Of a stretch of 64,000 bases of DNA, positions 20,373 to 28,211 are shown in pieces (position 1 is the first letter of the stretch; each line of letters opens with the position of its first letter). A model generated the notes under the pieces. The model saw nothing but the letters and a program-made list of their open reading frames with translations, made no database searches and was not told the DNA's origin. The DNA is from Rhodobacter sp. (lineage in GTDB: Bacteria; Pseudomonadota; Alphaproteobacteria; Rhodobacterales; Rhodobacteraceae): assembly GCA_027489175.1 (NCBI GenBank), contig JAIYAE010000027.1, forward strand, positions 1 to 64,000, written 5' to 3'. The translations under genes and the position numbers were made by a program.

Positions 20373-21277
20373 CGGCCCCGCTCCTCCAACACGCCCACAT
20401 GCGCCGCGACCGAAGCCGCCAGCGCATCCAGATCATAGCCGCCCTCAAGTGTCGAGACCACCCGCCCCCCGGCAAACTCGCACAGATGGCGCGTCAGCCA
20501 GGCATAATCCTCCGCCTGCCATTCCAACCCGGCCAGAGGATCATCGGCATGCGCATCAAACCCCGCTGAGATCAGCAGCAACTCAGGCTGCCACGCCTCA
20601 AGGGCCGGAAACACAACCCTTTCATAGACTTGCCGCATGTCATGCCCCGTCCCGCCACCCCGCAGCGGCAGGTTCATGATCTGGCCATGCGCGCCCGTCT
20701 CATCCGGCCGTCCCGTCCCTGGATAAAGCGGCATCTGGTGGGAAGAGACGAACAGACACCGCCCCTCGTCCCACAGCAAATCCTGCGTGCCGTTCCCGTG
20801 ATGCACGTCGAAATCGACGATGGCGACGCGCGACAGACCGTGATGGTCCAGCGCCCGTTTTGCGCCAATCGCGACCGTCCCGAACAGGCAGAACCCCATG
20901 GCAATGTCGCGTTCCGCATGGTGTCCCGGCGGCCGCCCCGCAACGAAGGCCGTCTTCGCCTCGCCCATGACCACCGCATCCACCGCTGCACAAATCCCCC
21001 CGACCGCCCGCATTGCCGCGTCGTAAGAGCCCGGAGACAGGAACGTATCCCCATCCAGCTGCGCCCAGCCGTCCTTCGGCACCGCCGCCTTCACCCGCGC
21101 CAGATATGATGCCGGATGGCAGCGCAGCACCTCAGCCTCGTCGACCAGCGGAGCCCCCCGCCGCTCAACCGCCAGACCCGCCAGGCCCTGCTCCACTGCC
21201 GCCAATCGGTCCACCCGCTCCGGATGGCCCGGCGGGGTCACATGTCGCGCGCAATCGGGATGACTGAAAACCAGCAT
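20369..21277 (-). CDS. Histone deacetylase family / acetylpolyamine amidohydrolase-like protein
   Basis: RPPGHHAERDIAMGFCLFGTVAIGAK, VAIVDFDVHHGNGTQDLLW. Confidence 0.9.
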   Translation of the reverse strand: MLVFSHPDCARHVTPPGHPERVDRLAAVEQGLAGLAVERRGAPLVDEAEVLRCHPASYLARVKAAVPKDGWAQLDGDTFLSPGSYDAAMRAVGGICAAVDAVVMGEAKTAFVAGRPPGHHAERDIAMGFCLFGTVAIGAKRALDHHGLSRVAIVDFDVHHGNGTQDLLWDEGRCLFVSSHQMPLYPGTGRPDETGAHGQIMNLPLRGGGTGHDMRQVYERVVFPALEAWQPELLLISAGFDAHADDPLAGLEWQAEDYAWLTRHLCEFAGGRVVSTLEGGYDLDALAASVAAHVGVLEERGR

Positions 21278-21379
21278 GGCCTGCTCTTCTGAGAAATACT
21301 CCGGGGTAGTCCTTTGGTTTCGCCATCGGTTCGAGAAACCAATGGACTGGGGGGCTGGCCTCCGCCCATCAGCCAACCC

Positions 21380-22075
21380 TCAATCCGGCTGCAGCATATA
21401 GCCTTCGCCGCGCACGGTCTGCAGGTAGCGCGGGCTTTTCGGGTCCACCTCGATCTTGCGCCGCAGCCGGGTGATCTGCACATCGACCGCCCGCTCTTGC
21501 GCCGCATCGGCGCCCGACTGATCGCCCACCAGCTTGTCCCGGCTGATCGCCACACCGGGCGCTGCCGCAAAGACCCGCATCAACGCCGCCTCGGTCGCCG
21601 TCAGCCGAACCGGAGCATCCCCGCGCCACATCTCGCCCCGGTCAAGGTCATAGCGCACCGCGCCCAGATGGATCACCTGCCGCACCGGTTCCGCCGCGCG
21701 CACCTGTGGCACCCGTCGCAAGATGGCGTTGATCCGCAGCAGCAATTCCTTCGGCTCGAACGGCTTGACCAGGTAATCATCCGCCCCCGCCTCAAGCCCC
21801 TCGATCCGGTTCGACGTCTCGCCTTTTGCGGTCAACAGCAGGATCGGCGTCTGCAGGCGCTTTCGCAGATCGCGGGTCAGCGTCACGCCATCCTCGCCCG
21901 GCATCATCACATCCATGACGATCAGATCAAATTCCAGCCCCGCCAGAATCCGCCGCGCCTGCGCTGCATCCCGGGCCACGGAAACCATGAAGCCGCCCCG
22001 CATCAGGAACTTCTGCAGAAGGCCGCGAATGCGTTCGTCATCATCAACGATCAATAGGTGCGCGTCGGGAACCAT
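21380..22075 (-). CDS. petR: OmpR-family response regulator, PetR-like
   Basis: LLIVDDDERIRGLLQKFLMRGGF, VMDVMMPGEDG, LVKPFEPKELLLRI plus a C-terminal wHTH; paired with a MarR gene as in petP-petR. Confidence 0.75.
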   Translation of the reverse strand: MVPDAHLLIVDDDERIRGLLQKFLMRGGFMVSVARDAAQARRILAGLEFDLIVMDVMMPGEDGVTLTRDLRKRLQTPILLLTAKGETSNRIEGLEAGADDYLVKPFEPKELLLRINAILRRVPQVRAAEPVRQVIHLGAVRYDLDRGEMWRGDAPVRLTATEAALMRVFAAAPGVAISRDKLVGDQSGADAAQERAVDVQITRLRRKIEVDPKSPRYLQTVRGEGYMLQPD

Positions 22076-22569
22076 CAGCCGCCCTCCTTAAGACGGTTGT
22101 ATTGCTTGCGCATTTCGGGGTCCATCATCGCTTCCAGCACTTGACGAAAGCCCTGCACCGCCGCAGGCCCCGCCGCGCGATACGCCGCCCGCATCCGCGC
22201 CCGCTGCGCATCCGACAATTCGCGTTCCAGGATCAACCCCTTCTCCGTCAGGAACAGATGCCGTTCCCTTGCGTCAACACGGCCCTTTTCACTGCGCACA
22301 AGGCCATCCTCGATCAAGGTCCGCAACACACGATTGAGGGACTGTTTTGTAACACCAAGGATCGCCAGCAGGTTTGAAACCGTCGTCCCCGGGGACCGAT
22401 GGACGAAATGGATCGCCCGGTGATGCGCGCGGCCATAATCCATCCCCTCCAGAATGCGGTCCGGGTCCGCGGTGAACCCGCGGTAGGCGAAGAACATCGC
22501 CTCAATCCCTTTGCGCAACTGCTCATCCGTCAGGAACAGCAGCCCCTCGCCCCCGGCAGTCTCGGCCAT
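22075..22569 (-). CDS. petP: MarR-family regulator, PetP-like
   Basis: PGTTVSNLLAILGVTKQSLNRVLRTLIEDGLVRSEKGRVDARERHLFLTEKG; overlaps petR. Confidence 0.72.
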   Translation of the reverse strand: MAETAGGEGLLFLTDEQLRKGIEAMFFAYRGFTADPDRILEGMDYGRAHHRAIHFVHRSPGTTVSNLLAILGVTKQSLNRVLRTLIEDGLVRSEKGRVDARERHLFLTEKGLILERELSDAQRARMRAAYRAAGPAAVQGFRQVLEAMMDPEMRKQYNRLKEGG

Positions 22570-22708
22570 CGCACCCTCCACTTTGGCAGGAATTTACGTC
22601 AGCCTTGTTGACTTTCCAAGCACGAACCCATAATCCTGCCCCGATTTCGCGCAAGAATCTGTCCGAAGCGGACCTTTCAGGCGCAACATTCGCAAAGGAG
22701 AGGGCGCT

Positions 22709-23575
22709 ATGGCAGGTTATGACGATCGTGACGGGTTCATCTGGATGGACGGCAAACTGGTGGACTGGCGGTCCGCCAACGTGCACATCCTGACCCATGC
22801 CCTGCACTATGCCTCATCCGTCTTTGAAGGCGAACGCTGCTACAACGGCAAGATCTTCAAGTCGACCGAACATTCCGAACGCCTCCGCATGTCGGGTGAG
22901 CTTCTCGACATGCCGCTCCCCTACAGCGTGGCTGAGATCAACGCCGCGAAAGAGGCCACCCTCAAGGCCAACAACCTGACCGACGCCTACGTTCGCGCCA
23001 TCGCCTGGCGTGGCGCGGGGGAAATGATGGGCGTCGCCGCCAACAAGAACCCGATCCGCATGGCCGTGGCCTGCTGGACCTGGGGCAACTACTACGGCGA
23101 CGCCAAGTTCAAGGGCGCGAAACTCGACATCGCCAAGTGGAAGCGTCCCTCGCCCGAAACCATCCCCCACGCTGCCAAGGCCGCCGGTCTTTACATGATC
23201 TGCACCATGTCGAAGCACGCCGCCGAAGCCAAAGGCTGCTCCGACGCCATGATGTTCGACTATCGCGGCTATGTGGCCGAGGCGACGGGCGCGAACATCT
23301 TCTTCGTCAAGGACGGTGAAGTGCACACCCCGAAGGCCGACGCCTTCCTGAACGGCATCACCCGGCAGACCGTGATCAGCATGCTGAAAGACATGCAGAT
23401 CAAGGTCCACGAACGCCACATCATGCCGGAAGAGCTTGAGGGTTTCGAACAGTGCTGGCTGACCGGCACTGCGGCTGAGGTTACCCCCGTCGGCCAGATC
23501 GGTGATTACAACTTCGAAGTCGGCGACCTGACCAAGCGCGTCGCGACTGAATACGAAAAGCTGGTCCGCGCCTGA
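22709..23575 (+). CDS. ilvE: Branched-chain amino acid aminotransferase
   Basis: ILTHALHYASSVFEGERCYNGKIFKSTEHSERL, VAEATGANIFFVKDGEVHTP. Confidence 0.93.
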   Translation: MAGYDDRDGFIWMDGKLVDWRSANVHILTHALHYASSVFEGERCYNGKIFKSTEHSERLRMSGELLDMPLPYSVAEINAAKEATLKANNLTDAYVRAIAWRGAGEMMGVAANKNPIRMAVACWTWGNYYGDAKFKGAKLDIAKWKRPSPETIPHAAKAAGLYMICTMSKHAAEAKGCSDAMMFDYRGYVAEATGANIFFVKDGEVHTPKADAFLNGITRQTVISMLKDMQIKVHERHIMPEELEGFEQCWLTGTAAEVTPVGQIGDYNFEVGDLTKRVATEYEKLVRA

Positions 23576-23596
23576 TTGCCAGTTGGCTGAAAAGCA

Positions 23597-23623
23597 AAAG
23601 GCCGGGCAAGTTGCCCGGCCTTT
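23597..23623 (+). terminator. Stem-loop terminator after ilvE
   Basis: AAAGGCCGGGCAA-G-TTGCCCGGCCTTT, 13-bp perfect arms. Confidence 0.8.
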
Positions 23624-23641
23624 ATCGTTGGTTCCGATGGG

Positions 23642-24070
23642 TCAGACGACTTCCGTCACAACCTCGATGTTGCCCTTGGTCGCGTTCGAATACGGGCAGA
23701 TGAAATGCCCACGCTCGGCGATCTTTTCCGCCACGGCGCGGTCAAGGCCCGGCAAGCTGACCACCAGCTTGACCTTCAGGCCAAAGCCGCCGTCCGACCG
23801 GCCGCCAATGCCGACATGCGCGTTCACCGTGGCATTGTCCGGCACCGTGCCCAGCTTTTCGCTGCTGGCGGCAAAGCGCATCGCGCCCAGATAGCAGGCG
23901 GCATAGCCCACCGCGAACAGCTCTTCCGGGTTATGGCCCAGGCCGGACCCGCCCAGCTCTTTCGGGCTGGTCATGGTCACGGTCAGCTGGCCATTGACCA
24001 GCCCGGCCACGCCATTGCGGCCACCGCCGGTTGCCTTCGCCTCGGTCCAGTACTTTGCATCTACGGTCAT
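23642..24070 (-). CDS. ohr: Organic hydroperoxide resistance protein (Ohr/OsmC family)
   Basis: NPEELFAVGYAACYLGAMRFAA, RGHFICPYSNATKGNIEV. Confidence 0.93.
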   Translation of the reverse strand: MTVDAKYWTEAKATGGGRNGVAGLVNGQLTVTMTSPKELGGSGLGHNPEELFAVGYAACYLGAMRFAASSEKLGTVPDNATVNAHVGIGGRSDGGFGLKVKLVVSLPGLDRAVAEKIAERGHFICPYSNATKGNIEVVTEVV

Positions 24071-24081
24071 GGTAGTCTCCT

Positions 24082-24164
24082 ATCGTGTGCGATTAAATCG
24101 TATGCGATTGACTTAGGCGCTTTGGGTGCAAATGTCAATCGCTTGCGCTTTGATCGCGCGCGAT
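24082..24164. promoter_or_regulatory. Putative OhrR operator cluster between divergent ohr and ohrR
   Basis: ATCGTGTGCGATT (24082-24094), CGATTAAATCG (24090-24100), ATCGTATGCGATT (24097-24109), ATCGCGCGCGAT (24153-24164). Confidence 0.6.
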
Positions 24165-24176
24165 GTATCAATGCTC

Positions 24177-24608
24177 ATGGCTCTGACACCTCCCGACATG
24201 CTTTGCTTTGCTCTGCATTCCGCAGCCCAGGCCGTGCATTCGGCCTATACTCCCTTGTTGGAGCCCTTGGGCCTGACCTATCCGCAATACCTCGTCCTCG
24301 CCTCGCTGGCGGCCGAAGATGGCCAAGGCATGGGGCAGTTGGGGGCATCGCTGCGGCTGGAATCGAACACACTGACCCCGCTGCTGAAGCGGATGCAGGC
24401 CGCAGGCTGGCTGACCCGCAGCCGCGACCCCGCCGATGACCGCAAGGTCGTGCTAAGGCTGACCGACGCGGGCCGCACCCTTGCCCAGCGCGCAGCGGAT
24501 GTGCCCCGCGCCTTTGCGGAAAAGACCGGCCTCAACCCCGACCAGATCCGCGACCTGCGCGATGTTCTGGCCGTCCTGCGCAACCGGCTGAAGCCCGCCA
24601 AAGCTTGA
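24177..24608 (+). CDS. ohrR: MarR-family organic-peroxide regulator
   Basis: MALTPPDMLCFALHSAAQAVHSAYTPLLEPLGLTYPQYLVLASL; conserved N-terminal Cys; divergent from ohr. Confidence 0.88.
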   Translation: MALTPPDMLCFALHSAAQAVHSAYTPLLEPLGLTYPQYLVLASLAAEDGQGMGQLGASLRLESNTLTPLLKRMQAAGWLTRSRDPADDRKVVLRLTDAGRTLAQRAADVPRAFAEKTGLNPDQIRDLRDVLAVLRNRLKPAKA

Positions 24609-24678
24609 CAACTCGTTAAAACGCGAAGCCAAGCCCTTGATTTCTTTGGATCAGTACCCCTGTCCCCGCCCGGGACAC

Positions 24679-24846
24679 TCAGGCGCTGCGCCCCCGCGCG
24701 ATTCGCAGGAAGTTGATCAGCCGCGATGGCCCCACCGGGGCATGGCTGCGGTGCCAGGTCTTGCGCTGACCCCGGGCAAGCCGCAGAAACTGCTGCACCT
24801 TCCCCCCGGTTGACGCGCTGCGATGGTCTGCCAGATGCCTGCTCAT
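24679..24846 (-). CDS. Small basic protein (55 aa) of unknown function
   Basis: Strong SD (GGAGGA) before ATG at 24846; MSRHLADHRSASTGGKVQQFLRLARGQRKTWHRSHAPVGPSRLINFLRIARGRSA. Confidence 0.5.
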   Translation of the reverse strand: MSRHLADHRSASTGGKVQQFLRLARGQRKTWHRSHAPVGPSRLINFLRIARGRSA

Positions 24847-24955
24847 GCTGTCCTCCTTCAAGGATGATGATCGGTAGTCTACCACAGCCGGCCCCCAGCC
24901 GCGCCACCGCATTGGCCGCCCACCGCCCGCATCGGCAAACCCCAGCGCATGGGCC

Positions 24956-25987
24956 TCAAGCAGCCCCCAACCGCTGCACCGCCCAGGCCGCCGCATCCGC
25001 CACCGCCGGGTCAGCATCCCCCAGCCGCGCCTGCGCCACCGGGATCAGCGCCGCCATGCCAGAGTTCCCCACCGCATAAAGAACGTTGCGCACAAACCGG
25101 TCCCGCCCGATCCGCTTGATCGGGCTGCCCTGAAACCGCGCCCGAAACCCCGCATCATCCAGCGCCGCAAGTTCCGCAAGTTCCGGCAACCCCACGCGCG
25201 GCTGATAACCGATCTCCGTCGCCGCCGCCGCGAACTTGTTCCAGGGGCAGACCGCCAGACAGTCATCGCAGCCATAGATCCGGTTGCCCATCAACCCCCG
25301 CAACTCCACATCCACCGGCCCGCGATGCTCGATGGTGAGGTAAGAAATGCACCGCCGCGCATCCAGCTGATAGGGCGCGGGAAAAGCCCGCGTCGGGCAG
25401 ATGTCAAGGCAAGCAGTGCAGCTCCCGCAGTGGCTAACCTCTGGTGTATCCGGCTCCAGCTCTAGCGTGGTGAAGATCGCCCCAAGGAACACCCAGTTCC
25501 CCAGATCGCGCCCCAGAAGGTTGGTGTGCTTGCCCTGCCACCCCAACCCCGCCGCCTGCGCCAAGGGCTTTTCCATCACCGGCGCCGTATCGACAAACAC
25601 CTTGATCTCGCAGCCCGAGGCGTCAACCAGCCACCGCCCCAGCCGCTTCATCCGCCGTTTCACCAGATCGTGGTAGTCCTTCCCTTGGGCGTAGACCGAC
25701 ACCACCCCCCGGTCCCGCTGCAAAAGCCCCGCCATCGGATCAACCTCCGGAGTATACGCCTCCGCCAGCATCACCACCGACCGCGCTTCGGGCCACAGCG
25801 CCGCCGCTGATCCGCGCCATTCCTCCCGCTCTGCCATCCAGCCCATCTGCCCGTGCCGCCCGTCCGCCAGAAAGGCGCGCAACCGCCCTGCCGCCTCGGG
25901 CACGGCATCAGGCCGACAGACGCCAACCTTCACGAACCCTTCCTCTAGGGCCCGCGCAACCAGCTCTTCTTTCGTAAGCCCTTTCAT
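24956..25987 (-). CDS. queG: Epoxyqueuosine reductase
   Basis: [50 protein letters not shown]. Confidence 0.94.
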   Translation of the reverse strand: MKGLTKEELVARALEEGFVKVGVCRPDAVPEAAGRLRAFLADGRHGQMGWMAEREEWRGSAAALWPEARSVVMLAEAYTPEVDPMAGLLQRDRGVVSVYAQGKDYHDLVKRRMKRLGRWLVDASGCEIKVFVDTAPVMEKPLAQAAGLGWQGKHTNLLGRDLGNWVFLGAIFTTLELEPDTPEVSHCGSCTACLDICPTRAFPAPYQLDARRCISYLTIEHRGPVDVELRGLMGNRIYGCDDCLAVCPWNKFAAAATEIGYQPRVGLPELAELAALDDAGFRARFQGSPIKRIGRDRFVRNVLYAVGNSGMAALIPVAQARLGDADPAVADAAAWAVQRLGAA

Positions 25988-26041
25988 TCTGGCCTAAATA
26001 TCCCGGGGGGTGCGGGGGGCTGGCCCCCCGCCCGGTCAGGA

Positions 26042-26707
26042 TTAGAAATCCAGATCGGCATAATGCGCCGACGGCGGAAAGCCCGAGATCTGGTCCGCCA
26101 ACAGGGGCCGGAACGAAGGCCGCGACTTGATCTTGGCATACCAGTCCTTCAACACCGCATGCCGGTGCCAATCCACGTCGCTGATGTAATCCAGGCAGCT
26201 CAGATGCGCGGCAGCGGTGAAATCGGCCAGGGTCATCTCATTCCCGGCCAGCCACCGCCGCTGGTCCAAGAGCCAGGCCATGTAATCAAGGTGATACTTG
26301 ATCCGGGCCGACCCCAGCTTCACGTTCTTCGAATCCGGATAGCCCTGGCCGGTGACCTTCTTGTTCACCCGCTCGTACAGCAGCTTCGACGTCACTTCGT
26401 TGTGGAACTTGTCGTCGAACCAGGCACAAAGGCGGCGCACTTCATAGCGGCCATCGGCACTGCGCGGCATGAGGGGCGGCTCGGGGGCGATCTCTTCGAT
26501 GTATTCGCAGATCGCTTGGCTTTCGCTCATCGTGCGGGTGCCCATCTTCAGGATCGGCACTTTCCCGGCCGGGTTCCGGCGCAGGAAATCGGGCGTCGGC
26601 TCCCAATAGCGTTCCTCGACCAGCTCCACCTCAATCTTCTTTTCCGCCAGCGTCAGCCGGACCTTGCGGCAGAAGGGCGAGAGGGGGACATGGTAAAGTC
26701 GGTTCAT
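26042..26707 (-). CDS. Glutathione S-transferase family protein
   Basis: MNRLYHVPLSPFCRKVRLTLAEKKIEVELVEE, SESQAICEYIEE. Confidence 0.88.
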   Translation of the reverse strand: MNRLYHVPLSPFCRKVRLTLAEKKIEVELVEERYWEPTPDFLRRNPAGKVPILKMGTRTMSESQAICEYIEEIAPEPPLMPRSADGRYEVRRLCAWFDDKFHNEVTSKLLYERVNKKVTGQGYPDSKNVKLGSARIKYHLDYMAWLLDQRRWLAGNEMTLADFTAAAHLSCLDYISDVDWHRHAVLKDWYAKIKSRPSFRPLLADQISGFPPSAHYADLDF

Positions 26708-26775
26708 CGGGCAAACACCTTTCGATGCCTTCCTCATTGCCGCGATGGCCTGCGGAATTCAATCCCCTGTGCCGT

Positions 26776-27540
26776 TCAACCCTCGAAACAGGCGGATCGC
26801 CCGTCCGCCGCGATGGTTTCCGCGCCCGAGATGATGCTGCGGGTCCGGCTGCGGACAAAGCTGGAAGGATTGGCCGCATCGCGCCCCTTGGGGTCAGGCA
26901 GAACCGCCGCCAGTCGGGCAGCCTGCAACGCGCTCAGGTCCTTGGCGTCTACGCCAAAGTAGTGCTGCGCCGCCGCCTGTACGCCAAAGACGCCCTCGTC
27001 GAACTCGGCCACGTTCAGATAGACATGCAGCACCCGCTCTTTCGACCAGACGAGCTCCACCACCGGGGTCAGCACCGCCTCCATCGCCTTTCGCGCGTAG
27101 CTGCGGCCATGCCAGAGGAACACGTTCTTCACCACCTGCTGGCTGATCGTGCTCGCGCCGCGATTGCTGCCTTCCTCAATCGCCTGGCGGATCGCGGCCA
27201 TGTCAAAGCCCCAGTGGGTGCAGAAATTCGCATCCTCCGCCGCCACGGCTGACCGGCCCATGACCGGGGCAATCTCGTCCCAGGACACCCAATCCTTTTC
27301 AATCCCGCCCAGACGCCATGCTTCGCCCAACTGGTAAAGGTTGATCGGCGGCGGCAGAAAGCTGAACAGCAGGATCAGCACGGCATAGACCGCCGCAACC
27401 GCCCCCAAAGCGCGACCAACCCACTTCGCCACCAACCGCCACAAGCGCGGCTTTGGCGCGGGCGCATCCTCGGCCTTGGCCGCGCGCTTGCGTTTTGCCG
27501 GGGCTTTCTCAGCCGGGGTTTGGGCGGGTTTGTCGCTCAT
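26776..27540 (-). CDS. mtgA: Monofunctional biosynthetic peptidoglycan transglycosylase
   Basis: AAEDANFCTHWGFD, GASTISQQVVKNVFLWHGRSYARKAMEAVLT. Confidence 0.93.
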   Translation of the reverse strand: MSDKPAQTPAEKAPAKRKRAAKAEDAPAPKPRLWRLVAKWVGRALGAVAAVYAVLILLFSFLPPPINLYQLGEAWRLGGIEKDWVSWDEIAPVMGRSAVAAEDANFCTHWGFDMAAIRQAIEEGSNRGASTISQQVVKNVFLWHGRSYARKAMEAVLTPVVELVWSKERVLHVYLNVAEFDEGVFGVQAAAQHYFGVDAKDLSALQAARLAAVLPDPKGRDAANPSSFVRSRTRSIISGAETIAADGRSACFEG

Positions 27541-27585
27541 CCGATGGGTTAGACGCGGGCCACCGCGCCCCGTCAAGAGTGGCGC

Positions 27586-28122
27586 TTACACCCGACCGCC
27601 GCCAAGCTGATCCTGTGGCCATTGCATCGGCGGGATCTTTTCCAGGAACTGTTTCAGGCCCGCCTCCGCCTCATGGCTGAGGGAGGTATGGATCACGCGG
27701 CCCTTTTCGCGGAAGGGTTCAAGGCGTTCCATCACCTTGTCGGTGGTGATCTTGCGGATCAACATGCCGACCGCAGCGCCCCCCTTGTCAAGGCTGTGGC
27801 CCACGTCGCGCAGAAAGCCGTCGTCAATGCCCACGTCGCTGAACTTGCCGGCAAGTGCGCCTGCGCCTGCCCCCACGGCCGCGCCGACCAGCGGGTTCAG
27901 GAACAGAAGGCCGATCAGCGTGCCCCAAAGCCCGCCCCCGATGGCCCCGCCCGTCGTCAGGTTGATCGACTGGTTCAGCGTGACCTTGCCCTCCGCGTCG
28001 CGGGTGACGACGACGACATCCTCCATCTCGATCAGATACTGCTTTTGCAGGCCCACCAGCGCCTCGGCGGCGGCAAAGGCGGTGGCTTCATCAGGGAAGG
28101 CGACGATGATGAGATCAGACAT
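27586..28122 (-). CDS. DUF1269-type membrane protein
   Basis: MSDLIIVAFPDEATAFAAAEALVGLQKQYLIEMEDVVVVTRD; glycine-rich central segment GGAIGGGLWGTLIGLLFLNP. Confidence 0.75.
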   Translation of the reverse strand: MSDLIIVAFPDEATAFAAAEALVGLQKQYLIEMEDVVVVTRDAEGKVTLNQSINLTTGGAIGGGLWGTLIGLLFLNPLVGAAVGAGAGALAGKFSDVGIDDGFLRDVGHSLDKGGAAVGMLIRKITTDKVMERLEPFREKGRVIHTSLSHEAEAGLKQFLEKIPPMQWPQDQLGGGRV

Positions 28123-28211
28123 GGTGTCCTCCACGAAAGGGCAGGAAAGGGGCCGCTGCATCAGCAACGGCCCTTCCTTAGCACATCCAAAGCGGTTTGA
28201 GCAGACGATTC

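Noticed and set aside
18907-20679. 590-aa plus-strand ORF
   Set aside because: Antisense to dxs, ispA and xseB; composition typical of a high-GC shadow frame.
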